Assembly (NCBI GenBank): GCA_958299035.1
Contig: CATQJL010000112.1
Coordinates: forward strand, 17,460,880-17,524,879
Reading direction: 5' to 3'
DNA: 64,000 nt
Origin: Cylicocyclus nassatus
Taxonomy: Eukaryota > Nematoda > Chromadorea > Rhabditida > Strongylidae
This document shows, piece by piece, positions 1 to 11,121 of the stretch. The position numbers and the translations under genes were made by a program. The notes beneath the pieces are model-generated. The model was given only the letters and a program-made list of their open reading frames with translations, did no database searches and was not told the origin of the DNA. The first letter of the stretch is position 1. Each line of letters begins with the position of its first letter.

Positions 1-830
1 AATTGACATGGGAAAGTTCGAGAGAGTTAAAAGCAATTGAGGAAAAGTACTGCGTTTTTTAAGCAGGGTCACGATAAACTGTGGAAGTATTTATGTATGA
101 TAGAAAAAATTATGCTCTTTTTATGCTTTTTTACTATAGTGGCTTCCCCATGAATTAGAACGGAAAAAAACCAAAGTTAGAAGCAAATAAAGAAAAACTT
201 TTCAGTTTTGTAAATTTTGAGCATGCTAAAAAACCTAAGAACGTCCTCGAAAAGACGGGAAGTCAAGAACATGAGTTTCATGACCTTTCCATTCTAGCTG
301 AGCGAATTTTGAGCTAATCAAGAGCAATTTTGATTTTTGTGAAAAACGCACACCCGAAAATCCGAAAACATCACGAAAATCAAAATTGCCTTCGCTCAGC
401 TCGAAACTCGCTCAGGTAGAAAGAGAAGGTCACAAAACCCATGTCCATGACCTTTTCGTCTTTTCTGTAACGTTTTTAGGCTTTTTTGAGCATGCTCAAA
501 AATTGCAAAATTGAAGTAATTCTTTTTATTTGCTTCTAATCTCGATTTTTTTCGTTTTAAATCATAGAAAAGGCGCCACTGTAATGAGCATAATTTTCTA
601 GATCGAATCAAAGTACTTCAAGAATTTTTCATGACCCTACTTGAAAAACGCCATGAGTATTATATTCAATTACTTTAAACTTTCGAATTTATTCATGCCA
701 ACTCACGGCAAAGGTACTGCTGTAGAGAGAATGGTCTTTTTTGAATGGATTTAGTGCAAAGAGAATCCTTGAGTTTGAAGGTAGCATGATTCTTCTAAAA
801 TGTGGCGAGCGGACTTTTGCACCCACCTAA
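1..830. mobile_element. Mariner-type non-autonomous hairpin element, copy A (left end outside window)
   Basis: The right end reads CTTTTGCACCCACCTAA followed by TA. This is the inverse of the left terminus TTAGGTGGGTGC seen in the two full copies at 27686-28635 and 46745-47702. Inside is a palindromic stretch around 290-420 with GAGCTAATC and CTCAGCTCG arms. Termini and the TA target site fit Tc1/mariner. No transposase is visible. Because it sits at the same place in all three duplicated units, it inserted before the duplications. Confidence 0.8.
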
Positions 831-1322
831 TATAATTCAAGGATTTCAAACATCTTCGGTTTTAACTGTAATCTCTACCATTCGCAGAAAGCTGGTACGC
901 GCTGCAGTTGATATGTATGAAAGTGTTTGCTTAGATGTCTGCGCGGCTCCTTCTCTTTCTCATCTTCTATCGAAGGAATGGGTTTAGACATAAGAAAATG
1001 AGGAAACCTCAGAACATGTTAGCATCACTCAAAGATGTTATGCGTTAGAGGGGAAAAGTCAAGTTTTCTGCTTTACATGGGCGCTTTTGCGTTCTTCAGA
1101 ATTTCATCGCCATGCTAATTCGGAATGTTTCATGAAATTATTTGAGCTTTGTCAGCTTTATTGCTGGGTCGTTAACGTTTCGAATTGTTGTTTGAAAGCT
1201 TTGATCTCTTATCCCTAGTTTATCGATGCTTCCTAACGCCAATTTCGCCAATACATCAATGCAATTACCAATTTCGTATATCAAAAACCAAAACATACTG
1301 CGATTATATTGAGGTTACTCAC

Positions 1323-1397
1323 ATAAATAGCCGTTGAGAACGCATCCTTTACCAGTATACTTTCGTTTCTTCGACGGTCTTGTGGCTTTTCAATCAT
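1323..1397 (-). CDS. Candidate first coding exon, minus strand, copy A
   Basis: On the minus strand an ATG opens a 25-codon frame starting MIEKPQDRRRNES and ending AIY directly at a GTGAGT donor. About 40 bases upstream is a strong nematode acceptor (CTTTTTCAG) suitable for trans-splicing. The frame is open in all three copies (also 29124-29198 and 48198-48272). No next exon joins convincingly: the only near acceptor would leave a 25-nt intron. Family not recognised. It may be chance conservation in a recent duplication. Confidence 0.22.
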
Positions 1398-1811
1398 TTT
1401 TACAAAAAGTATACTCTAGTCTAGTCTTCTCATAGCTGAAAAAGTTTATTACCGCTGGTGCTCTCAACCGGACAAATTGCTCGTTAGAACAAGCTGTATT
1501 TTTGTATACGAAAGGCAAAATAAATGAAAATTACGAATTATTTCCTTTTCGGTTTTACGCCAGATTTGAAACATTTTTGGAAAAAGCGCTTGTAAAAGAC
1601 GGAAAATTTCTATTTGTGCTTGCAATATAGATTTAAATGCGAACAGGCCAACATAGTGCTTTGTCTACATCTTTCGGTTCTCATTTTCTTAATTACAAAA
1701 CAAACACGATATCTTTCTACGAATCTCTTATCGAAGATTATAAGTATAAGAAAGTTTGAGGGTGGTGAAGCTCATTCCTTCAAAGGTCACTAAATTTTAT
1801 TTTTCATCTCA

Positions 1812-2266
1812 CAAGGGAAGGATACCAACATTAGTTGGCAACTGAAGATGAGATGTATATCATCAGATGCGCTTTTGAACGCTGATTCCAAATCTGCTTT
1901 CCTTTCTTATGGAATAAATTTCCGAAAGGAGTTCTCAGCGTTTGAATGTCCAAATTTGCCAGGCTTAAAATCAGCGAAAAAGCTCTAAAACAACACCCAT
2001 TGGATTTCCACCGGCTTTGTTCCTTCCTTGCAAGCAATATACTCGAATACAAAAATGATATTCCACTTTCCGGTGTTTTCGTACGGCTTTTCGCCAATTT
2101 TAGGTCACCTAAACCTTGAAAAATTTGGACATTCATACGCTCATAACTTCTTTCGGAAACTTATTCCGCAGGAAAGGAAAGCAGATTTGGAATCAGCTTT
2201 CAAAGGCGCGTTTACCGACCTGCATCTCATCTTCAGTCGCCAACTAATGCTGGTATCCTTCCTTTG
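1812..2266. mobile_element. CAAGGG-type MITE, 455 bp, copy A
   Basis: Long inverted repeats start CAAGGGAAGGATACCA and the whole element folds into an imperfect hairpin. It is flanked by TCA on both sides. The homologous site in copy B (29613-29615) is empty with a single TCA, which defines a 3-bp target duplication. A 3-bp target site suggests the PIF/Harbinger or a related superfamily. Copy C carries the same insertion at 48691-49145. Open frames on both strands here are products of the symmetry, not genes. Confidence 0.85.
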
Positions 2267-2653
2267 TCAGTTAACGTAGAACCAAAGTGCGAATGTTTTA
2301 AGGATATCTAAGGAGAGATAACTGCTGACCACAGCTTTTGTGATACATCATAAATTAGAGTGCTCGCCTCAAAACGCTGATCTCAAAACTAAGTTCATTA
2401 TCTGCCGAATGCTTTTTTTTTTTCAAAGAAATAGTGCCAGTGAAAGCGAACGCAAACATATCCGCGCCGGCAGTTGTGCAGTAATTGACAACGCTAACCG
2501 CTAAACTCTTTGACACTTTCAGCACCTATCAACATTAGTCGTATTCTTGTGCAAACACATTAGATCTGAAAAAATACGGTGTTTGTAAAGAATCTTTGCC
2601 GATAACGAACACAGTTTTGAAATTAGTGTCCCAAAACGAATGTCATGACATAT

Positions 2654-2805
2654 CGTCGATTTATGACACGCAAAGACTGGGCGCCATTGCGTCCGACGAA
2701 GATAGTTTGTGCACAGGAGAGACAGCAGACGGTAAGAGAAACGAAAAAGTGCTCGATCACGGAGACGCCGATATGTCCGCAGTCTTTGCGTGCTATGAAT
2801 CGCCT
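2654..2805. mobile_element. 152-bp MITE present only in copy A
   Basis: Inverted ends of about 27 nt (ending ACGCAAAGACTG on both arms) surround a short core. The flanks are ATAT on each side. Copies B (30461-30464) and C (49526-49529) have the uninterrupted site GACATATGTCAC, so this is a clean insertion at a TA or ATAT target after the duplications. Termini are compatible with Tc1/mariner-type MITEs. The mirrored open frames on the two strands come from the inverted repeats. Confidence 0.85.
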
Positions 2806-3031
2806 ATATGTCACATATCAAAAGGTCAAGGTCACCAAGTTTCCCTTCCCCGTTCGTAGCTTTGATTTATCAAATGGCATGTTTATACAGTGTTTAAATC
2901 TATTTTCCCGCGATGGCATGAGGAACATCCAGTTTCAAAGTGCAGTATTATGCAATCATAATTTGCAAGTTTGGTTAGTGAGTTAGTGCTAGCCTCGTTT
3001 ACACACTAACTTGTTAATACCTCACGGAGTT

Positions 3032-3087
3032 AACTTGTTGATAACTAGCTACCAGATTTAACTTGTTGATAACTAGCTACCAGATTT
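3032..3087 (+). promoter_or_regulatory. Two 28-bp tandem repeats with GATA sites before TTL gene A
   Basis: A 28-bp unit (AACTTGTTGATAACTAGC and ten more bases) is repeated twice head to tail and ends at the upstream ATG of the TTL gene. Each unit has the TGATAA core (3039-3044 and 3067-3072) bound by GATA factors. In nematodes this core is typical of intestine-expressed genes controlled by ELT-2-like factors. Copy B has two units and copy C has one. Regulatory function is inferred. Confidence 0.45.
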
Positions 3088-3731
3088 ATGTGGAGTAACT
3101 GGTTTTCTCAAACCACTGCTCGTTATCTGACAGACAAAAATCATAATTACAGAATGCGAATACTGATCTTCTTGTGCATTCTCCCATTATGCGACTGTTT
3201 TGCTATTTCTGGCCACCCAGTTGAAGTAGTTGGGATACTGCGTTGTAACGTTAAACCCGCTGCTAACGTGGATATAATGCTGGTAGAAAAAGAAGCTTGT
3301 GAGTTAGAACTGCAACTGAGCTCAATTCAAACTATAATTTCAGCTTCCAAATTCCGATTCCTGGCTCTTTCCAAATCGCGCCGCCAAGGTTCTTTCAAAA
3401 TTTCAGGCCATGCTACAGATACAACCCAAACACAACTTGTCATATATCATAGATGCAACTATCATGAGGTACAGCTTGTTTACTCTTTGCCGATGAACAA
3501 CTAGATTTCCAGAAGAATGACAATGTAGCAAACTTATATCACACGAATGCTGTTTAGATTGGCTACAAGAGGCTCACCATAGCGATCCCACAATATCGTG
3601 TACTCAAATTCAAAGGAGCATCAAAAAATGTCTTTAGTGCAAGAGTATTGGAACTCGCCGAGGAGCACAACGGACAAAAGATCGTTGCAGGGCTTCCCGA
3701 AATAATAATTGCAAGAAACCATGGCGGCTAA
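3088..3731 (+). CDS. Transthyretin-like (TTL) secreted protein, copy A; three exons
   Basis: Nematode TTL family (TTR-52-like domain): small secreted beta-sandwich proteins, abundant in parasite secretions. Proposed exons are 3088-3298, 3344-3468 and 3558-3731, giving 169 residues from the first ATG or 147 from the ATG at 3154. A hydrophobic signal (RILIFLCILPLCDCF) is followed by the family core VEVVGILRCNVKPA, GSFKISGH and IYHRCNY. Intron 1 (45 nt, GTGAGT to TTTCAG) is a multiple of three, so the unspliced frame stays open. Intron 2 (89 nt, GTACAG to TTTAG) leads to the exon IGYKRLTIAIPQYRV, which matches the family's C-terminal strand; without it the domain is truncated. The second ATG follows a TTACAG acceptor and may be the real start. 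It is nearly identical to copy B and diverged from copy C. Confidence 0.85.
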
Positions 3732-5922
3732 GTTACACAAGATGAATAAAGACTTCCCCATTCGACCGCAACTTTTAGGTGTATGGGACATGGGTTGAAG
3801 TCAGCCATATGCAACATAAACAAGACTCAAAGATGCACCTGTCATAGAAGCATACGCCTTCTTCTCTTTCTTCTTCTTGTCATTCCTCTAAGCCATTAAG
3901 CTTAGTTTTGAAGTCCTCCATGATATTGCTTTTTTGCAATAATTTTTAGTTTGTCGCAAGACTAAAATGGAAAGAAAAAGAAAGACAAAAAATGAAGTCC
4001 TGTGTCAGACAAAATAAGACAGTACTCAAATTTGAGCCACTTCATACTTCTCACCTAAGCTTTCCTCTCGTTTTCACACTTTACTGACAATGAGATAATA
4101 GGTAGTAAAATCAGCTTTTTCGGCTTAACGCTTCAAAGACTATAAATTTTACGTAAGCGTTTATGAAGGCGCAAGTTATTTGGCTGTAAACCCACATGTA
4201 TTGCATTCCCGTCTTAACGCCGCTGAATTTGTGTAAACAGTGCCGTTGAGCACGAAAATTCAACGTGGACCGTTTAAGTTGGTTCACACCTGCCTGAGGC
4301 ATGGTGGCGGCTATTTACGATATTGCGCAAAACCCTCGATTCTACATTGCGCAGGTGCAAGACTTGGGTCAAGATCCAAGACTGAAAGCGCGTCATTAAT
4401 AAGAGTACATTTACCAAGGATGGAAACACGTGAGTTTGGTCTCCCTCGCAGAGGTGTCATTTACACATTGAGTTTTCCGCGATAGGGCTAGTGTTGACTA
4501 ATGCACGCGAACTCTGGCTTTACCCTTGACTAACAACCTCTTGAATTTCTTTGAAGTTTAGACTTGACGTCGATGCAAACGTGATCACAAGTTTTTATCG
4601 ATCTACCCACAATTCTCGTTCAAGGTCCTCGGGCACGAGACGTTAGCAACACTGCTCCTTGTATAAGCATTTTGACAGAAGCGAGCATATGTGATTTTGC
4701 TTCGTTTCTAAACAGTTCGCAGCAAACGTTGTTGTTCAAAACTAGGGAGAAGGAAAACAGAAGAAGACAGTGAAGACATATGAAGTAATTTTGGAAAAAA
4801 GTAATGCCTACAGTTGAATCACAGTTTTCTTGTAATGTTTATAAATCATCATCTGATTTGATAGCCTAGTAGAACTATTTCAGCAATTCATATGTTTGCT
4901 TGTTAAAGTCACCTTCTTTGAAAGCAGGAAGTATGCAGGAGCAAGGACTCTTTTACAAAGTGCTGGAAATCATTCGATATATCGGTAGCTGATAACCTTA
5001 TATTACGGATGTTCGAAAAACTTCAAAAAAGACCAAACAGTAACTACTAAGCCGGACGTCGGCAACTTGTAGAAATAGGTTTGTATCCAACCCTACACCT
5101 TTTGAGTTCGATCAGAGCTTGGCACAAAATAAATATCAAACTTCAACGTCTACAGGAAAGACCAAAAAGAAGAATGGTCCGAAGTGTGTGCAGAGTCTCA
5201 GAAACATCGTTAGACATAACTACAAGCACGATAGGACAAATACGAAAATTATGTAAAAGTTAAGTGAATGAAGGGCGCGTATTTTTTTCTTGAAAGTCTC
5301 CTATCACCGCCAAAAAATAGTTCGTTTCTGCAGCACACAGGTAACGATATAGCACCAAATTCAGCACAAATTCATTGCTTGGAGTAGGAGCAAAGCTTGA
5401 ACTTATCTTAAGCACATAAAGAGTGTTTCAACTCATTTTGCACGTTAGGATAGCAATGCCATCCCAATGCCACTTTGAGCTTATCGCAACCAAAGGAGTA
5501 AAAGAAAATGGAGTAATCTTATATATAAAGCTGCCTGTTTAACTGTCTGTCTTCTGTATGTCTGTGCGTACAATAACCCTCAGAATGTGCAAAATTTCCG
5601 TGAATGTCGCAAAATTCCCGGAATTCCGCGACATTCTGGGAATTTCGCGAAATCAGCACGAATCACACAAACTACGCAGCGCCATAATTTCCTTCGGAAT
5701 GGATCTATTCTAAATTCGACAGTAGCATTGTAGACAGCTCGTCAAGGCTAATCTTTTGATATATAGCATATCCTCGATATTCCGTTTCCAATTTTCTCAA
5801 ATTCTTCTGCGGAGGTCTTTTCGCAAGAACTTAACGCACCATCTGTTCAACGTAAAAGATGACAGTAAGTACCATTCGATAAAACGGTTCTTGCAAATTA
5901 TAGGTCGCAATAAAGTAGCCTG

Positions 5923-7281
5923 CTCTTGCCAAACAGATGTGATTTTCGTAATCAGCAGATCAGATAACTATAAGCAAGTTTCCGAGAAGTTCAGGTCATC
6001 TTATTTTTTCGCGTTTTACGCTCTGAAGCTCGCCGATGGATTTGACCTATTGATGGTCTTGGATTGTAGCGAAACTTCGCTCATAAAGGTTTTTGGACAC
6101 CCTGTTGGTGGTCTTGGAATTGCGAGAATTGTGGTCCTGAGGAATACAGGATCTTTCTGCAGGGACACGATGAAGTAACTGTAACTGAGTCACGAAAGTT
6201 CATAACTTCGTCTTCACTTTTCGCGCATCTCTCAGAAAACTTGCCTGCTTGCTCTTATAGGTTAAAGTTACTAGAAACTGCATGTCTCAGGCCCCAGTCA
6301 CAAAGCTGAGTTACGAGCCTACGAAAACACGCCCTCATGAATTTTGCCCAAAATGTGAAAATCTCATACCTCGTTGACATTCCACCTTGAGAGTGACATT
6401 CTGATTGCAAATAATAGTTCATTTCGCTCGAGGGATCCCACTGCATTGAATACGGCGGTTACTTGTGCTTCTGCTCAACTGAATATCAAAGCAGTTCCGT
6501 AGCTCAGCAGATCTATCTAACTATCAAATTCAAAGAAGATCTGTCAAGTTAAGCGATGTGAACAGATTTGATCAGCGTGTTATACAACCATTCAAGGTGG
6601 AATGTCGGCGAGGCATGAGATTTTCACATTTTGGGCAAACATGAGGATGTGTTTTCGTAGGCTCGTAACTCGGCGATTTTTGTAGACTGGAGCCTGAGAC
6701 ATGCACCACTGGATGGTGCAGTTCCTACTAATTTTAAACTGTAAAAGCAAGCAGGCAAGTTCTTTGAGAGTTGCGCGAGAAGTGAAGACGAAGTTATGAA
6801 CCTTCGTAACTGGGTAGGGGAACGAAAGCCGCCAGTTTGAGCCGCCTTTCGCGTCCAACTGGTCCTTTCGCAGTGTTGTTGCATGTCGTTCCAAGACCAG
6901 CAGTCCGCGTAGGCGGCCCAAACTGGCGGTTTTCGTTCTCCTACCCACTTTAAACTATAAAAGCAAGCAGGCAAGTTCTTTGAGAGGATAAGTGAAGACG
7001 AAGTTATGAACCTTCGTAACTCAGTTACAATTACTCCACCGTATCTCAGCAAAAAGACCCTGTATTCCTCAAATACCACGATTTTCGTAAACAGCATCTC
7101 AGAAAACCTCCATAAGCGAAGTTTCCTTACAATTCAAAATCATCGATATTTGGCCAAAATCCATCGGCGAGCTTCAGAGCGTAAAACGGGAAAAAATGAG
7201 ATAACTCGAGCATCTCGGAAAACTTGCTTAATAGAGGTTATCTGACTGCTGATTGCGAAAATCACATGTGATTAGCAAGAG
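5923..7281. mobile_element. Foldback (long inverted repeat) element, copy A
   Basis: Both ends read CTCTTGC followed by related sequence (GATGTGATTTTCG on the left, inverted on the right). Arms of several hundred bases are imperfect inverted copies of each other, so the element can form a long hairpin. Related copies lie at 33821-34962, 52881-54602 and, truncated at the gap, at 21781-22553. No transposase is visible. Open frames inside appear on both strands in mirror image and are not genes. Confidence 0.75.
6812..6946. mobile_element. Small MITE nested in foldback element A
   Basis: The ends GGGTAGGGGAACGAAAGCCG and its imperfect inverse near 6915-6946 form about 33-bp terminal inverted repeats. 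The stretch is GC-richer than its host. It is absent from the related foldback copies in B and C. It is flanked by about 75-bp direct repeats of host sequence (about 6735-6810 and 6952-7025), so the insertion came with, or into, a local tandem duplication. Confidence 0.7.
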
Positions 7282-7442
7282 AGGTTACGGTGAGTGAGAT
7301 TTAGAACGACATGATTTTCCAGAATTCACCACCCTACTAGTCCCTTAGGGTAGAACTCTGCGGTTGCTTTCCAGCGTTCCACAATCTACAGAAGAAATGC
7401 TATTAGAAGGTTCTTGAAGTTCAATGTTTCATCGGGTTTTTA

Positions 7443-8160
7443 TTAGGTTGGCACATAAGTTGTGCAACTTTTCCCGTAACTTTTTTCCTACTTTATGTAG
7501 CAATCTCATTTTGTGGCATCATGTAGATCGTGATGTAAGCTGTAAGTCTGCGCAAACCGTTTGATTTTTGATAACCTAGTACAAAAAATCTAAGCATATT
7601 TGAAAACTGCTGAAAATCGAGGTAGCTGCCAACTTCCAGCATGTAGCTGGAAGTTGGCACATTGGAATCAGTGAAAAAGAAATGAAATTCAAACGCAAAT
7701 TAAGGTGGGGCGCCTTTGAGAAGTTGAACAAGTCAAATGCGTCAAGTTTTGAAGGCAATTTGTCAATAACTAAGCTGCGAAAAGTCAGAATTCGCTATAA
7801 CTTTGCACTATAGGGTAATCCTATGCGGTAAACACGAATATCATAATCATTTGTCGCTAAAATAAAATTCATCTTTTGATCTCACGAACGAGGCCTTTTC
7901 ATGCGAAACGGATCTCATTTTTGTGATCAGCATGTCAAATAAGCCCTATAGGCCAAGTTTCAGCAAAATTTGATGCATTCTAAAAATTTTCCCATAGTAC
8001 CGTAAACCTATCGTAATCCTCACATAAGGTGGTAAAATTCGGCAAAAATGTGTGCATTAGAAGCTTGCATCATATTCCTTATACTGCCAAAAAATGAATG
8101 CGCTACGTTCAAATAGACAAAAGTTATATAAAAAGTTGCATTACTTATGTGCCAACCTAA
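7443..8160. mobile_element. Mariner-type hairpin element TTAGGTTGGCAC, 718 bp
   Basis: The termini TTAGGTTGGCACATAAGT and their inverse (ACTTATGTGCCAACCTAA) are flanked by TA on both sides. Copies B (near 35138) and C (near 54778) lack it at the matching place, so it inserted into copy A only. Ends and target site are mariner-like. No transposase frame is present. Confidence 0.88.
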
Positions 8161-8306
8161 TAAATGATATGCCGTTATATAAGAGCGGGTAAAATGACTG
8201 TATATAGTTGCCTTTTGCACAACCTATCAAGCGGTCAATGCATGAAATCTATTCTCTTTAAGGCAATCTAAAACTTCTTGTTTCAGGCCAACTCTTACGA
8301 GAACCG

Positions 8307-8484
8307 ATGTATTCTTCAATAACAGTGACGTTCTTCTCATGCATTCTGGTAATCACAGCCCAACAAAAAAAATTGCAAATGACTCTGCTATAAAATCCTC
8401 ACTGATCTCAAAGACTATACGGGTAACCCAGATAAATTGGCAGAGGCTTGTGCCACTTTTTATTCAAAACCAGTTGTTCTTTAA
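8307..8484 (+). pseudogene. Small secreted-protein gene, copy A, frameshifted
   Basis: The ATG follows a good trans-splice acceptor (TTGTTTCAG at about 8279-8287). It opens a signal peptide, MYSSITVTFFSCILVITAQ, then a short helical-looking region. In A a 1-bp insertion near 8385 brings a stop at 8391-8393. The original frame resumes downstream as NPDKLAEACATFYSKPVVL and ends at 8482-8484. Reading across copies, the intact protein would be about 60 residues. Family not recognised. Copies B and C are broken at other places, so no copy here is intact. Confidence 0.45.
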
Positions 8485-8850
8485 AAAATGCATCATTTTC
8501 GCAGACTTTGATGGACACTTGCGAGAAAGATGTGGAGTTCGGACTAGCCGCTCATGATCCTGTTGATTCACAATGCCCGGATCTTTGAATAAAATCTATA
8601 ACAGCAGTTGTAGAAGACAAGCAGTTTAGAAAAGATCTTGCTGGTAAACATTCAAATGATTTTCTTCTGCCATTATGCCTCAAAATTCACATTATCCTAG
8701 GCTAAGGAACCTACGGGAAGCGCGCTTTGATTCTGCAACGACTACGACTATAGAGCTGTGACGAAACCACAAAGATCCGTTTTATCCGTTTTAGAAATTG
8801 AAATCCGGAGGCGTGCTATTTCTATTCACTCGTCCCTTCAGTTTCTGATG

Positions 8851-9868
8851 TTAGGTCGGTGCAAAAGTTTTGTCAGTTTTTTCAATCCATCAGCAAACAC
8901 GATAAAATGAAGATAAACAAACGCTTTAAAATGCATCCAATGCAGAATTTCTTCCTCTTTCCAGCTGTTGAACTCTCATCGTGTTTTGTTGCAAGAGTGA
9001 CGAGATATTTGCTGGAAATGACAACCACTCGTTTTACCATGTCCAAGTTTTGCTAACTTTCAAAATTTTTGTATGAGACTTTCGGAGGAGCCTTAATAAC
9101 CAGGATATAGGGCAAACCTTTTGCCAACAGATGCAATTTTTTGTAGCCCTGTGGCGTGTCTTTCAGGATTTCTACGATTTATTTTTTGAAGTGACCAAAT
9201 TTTACATTCAGCCTATTTTAACCTCGTAGAACATATTATAAATTGTTGAACATTTCAGTCACCATTCGATGCAGAATTTTCTCCTCTTTCTAACACTTGT
9301 CTTTTTTTGCCGCAACAGGCAAAATCTGTGGGGGAAAATCGCAGTATTTCTCAATTTCAGGAGTGCGCACTGACATAACCTATTTTCAAAATCTTTATAT
9401 CTTGGAGGGAAAATCGCTTATTTACTTTGTAATGGTAGAGGTAGTAATAATCGAGTGTTGAAATCCCAGTATTTTGTTGCAGTGTTTGGTGCAAAAACAG
9501 GTCATGCGATTTTTTCAAAACACAAGGGTTTTTCAAAATTATTTAGTAAAATATCTGAATAGCAGCTGAAAAAAAGAAAAAATTGCATAAGTTGGCAAAA
9601 GGTTTGCCCTATCTGGAGGTTGTTGGAGCTTCTCCGAAAGTCTCATACAAAAAATTTGAAAATTAACGAAAGTTGGACATGGTAAAAACGAGCGGTTGTA
9701 ATTTGCGCAAGTATCTCATCATACTCTCAACGAAACACAATGAGAGTTTGCCATCTGGAAAGCGGAAGACATTTTGCATCGGATACTTTTTGAAGTGTTT
9801 GTTTATCTTTATTCTATCGTGTCTGCCGATGGATTGAAAAAACTGACGAAACTTTTGCACCGACCTAA
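8851..9868. mobile_element. Mariner-type hairpin element TTAGGTCGGTGC, 1018 bp
   Basis: The termini TTAGGTCGGTGCAAAAGTTT and their inverse flank about 1 kb whose outer 200 bp on each side are inverted copies. The left flank is TG and the right flank TA. The empty site in copy C (around 55570, TTTTTGATAAATTC) shows a TA target with one later mutation. No transposase is visible; the two similar 65-codon frames, one per strand, are mirror images. Confidence 0.88.
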
Positions 9869-11121
9869 TAAATTCAAAAAAATGTAGACTGTCCTTGCAC
9901 CCACTCGCAGATGATCAAAATAATTCAAAATAAAATTTTTGAACAAATTAGCATTGTAAAAAAATTTACCGGAGCACGCCGCGCACCTTTGTTCGATAAA
10001 ATTCTACGGCGAACCGCCCCCACCTCAAAAAAAAATTTTTTTTCGAACAACCGCTGCTCCCCACTCAGACCTAAAAAAATGTCTGCCTATACTGCTTATG
10101 TTCCAAAATTTGGAAAATTTATTCAGCTGAGGAATAGTCTTTCTTCAGTGATCTATCGAAGCCAACGCATAGGATAATCTCCCATAACCTCTACACCTCT
10201 TCCTCTTTTTTTCTCTCTTCCCCCCCCCCCCAAAAAAAAATTCTAACGAGTATCGCCAATTACCGATTATTACCAGACTCGTCTGTCCCTTTCACCACTG
10301 AAGGTCAGGAACAGTAAAGACCGCTTACTTTTAAGGGACCCTTCTTTCTGTTGCATCAATGCTTAATTCTCCTTTCAAAGTTCCTACCATAATCCTACAG
10401 TAATGAGTGATCGAAAAATATATCATAAATCTAAGCCGAAAATAGTCTAGACTACTTCTATAAAAATCATAACCCTCTTAAACTTTATTTTATTACCATA
10501 TCTGTCTAGACACTAATGGTCTGCTTCTCACAAAAGTCATCAAAAATTACCCATCAAAAAAAAAACATGACTGCTCAAATACACCCCATTTTTCCTTCTT
10601 TCACTCCGATAAGCCTTGAAAATGCCTCTATTTTGAGACTTTGAGAATTCGCTGGTGTTTTGTGCAAGCTTGATAGCTGTCATTCATCATGGCGAATTGG
10701 GCGAACGGGGACGGAAGAGGAAGAGGAGGGCACATTCTTTGGCGCAAATTTGACAAATAATAATTTTTGAGTCGCAGAATTAGACAAAGAATTGGTGGAA
10801 GAAAAGATAATTTACCCGGGGTACAAACCATTACAGCAATGCAACAGTTCTCTACCCCGAAAATGGTAAATTCACCTCACTGGGTAAGCCACCTGTTACC
10901 TATGCGTAACTACTAGAACTTCACAATTTTCACATATCACATCCTCCTCCTCCCTCCTCTCTTCCCCCGAAACACTGACCCTCTTTGACCCTAAACAATA
11001 TTCTAGCACATTCGTCTATTCAACTCTTTCCACAAATGTCTTCTCCTCGCTTCTCTTTCCGCCCCTCTTCCTCCTCTCGGGGGATGTTCCCGCATCGATC
11101 CTTGCCAATCTCGTCGGCAGC
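9869..11121 (+). other. Upstream region of tetraspanin gene A
   Basis: No gene seen. The stretch is conserved with 55573-56785 and contains pyrimidine-rich tracts with C and A homopolymers. Out-of-frame ATGs occur at 11036 and 11083; they would be removed if the mRNA is trans-spliced at the AG one base before the tetraspanin ATG (11119-11120). Confidence 0.5.

Larger units (their letters stand above)
1..8460 (+). repeat. Segmental duplication, copy A (left part)
   Basis: This stretch is collinear with 27686-35750 (copy B) and 46745-55075 (copy C). It is shared across unique sequence, the TTL gene and older transposons, and is interrupted by copy-specific insertions. Similarity between A and C continues through the tetraspanin gene to the end of the window, whereas B breaks off near 35750. 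The remaining stretches of this interval not listed separately (833-1322, 1398-1811, 2267-2653, 3732-5922) hold no gene I can support; they are duplicated intergenic DNA with repeats. Confidence 0.9.

Noticed and set aside
2596..2986. Overlapping frames on both strands before TTL gene A
   Set aside because: They are created by the 152-bp MITE; copies B and C lack it.
3088..3504. Single-exon 138-residue model of the TTL gene
   Set aside because: It keeps a GTGAGT-TTTCAG intron inside the core domain and lacks the last conserved strand; the three-exon model fits the family better.
5044..5256. Open frame with KNGPKCVQSLRNIV near the end (and in C)
   Set aside because: Open without a start codon in A and C, but B has a stop and frame changes; two frames are open at once, so coding is not supported.
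5500..5700. GTCTGTCTG-type microsatellite with TATATAAAG as a possible Helitron cargo mark
   Set aside because: Seen in all three units but without a recognisable Helitron end or helicase; too little to call.
8859..9860. Pair of 65-codon frames on opposite strands
   Set aside because: Mirror images produced by the inverted arms of the mariner-type element.
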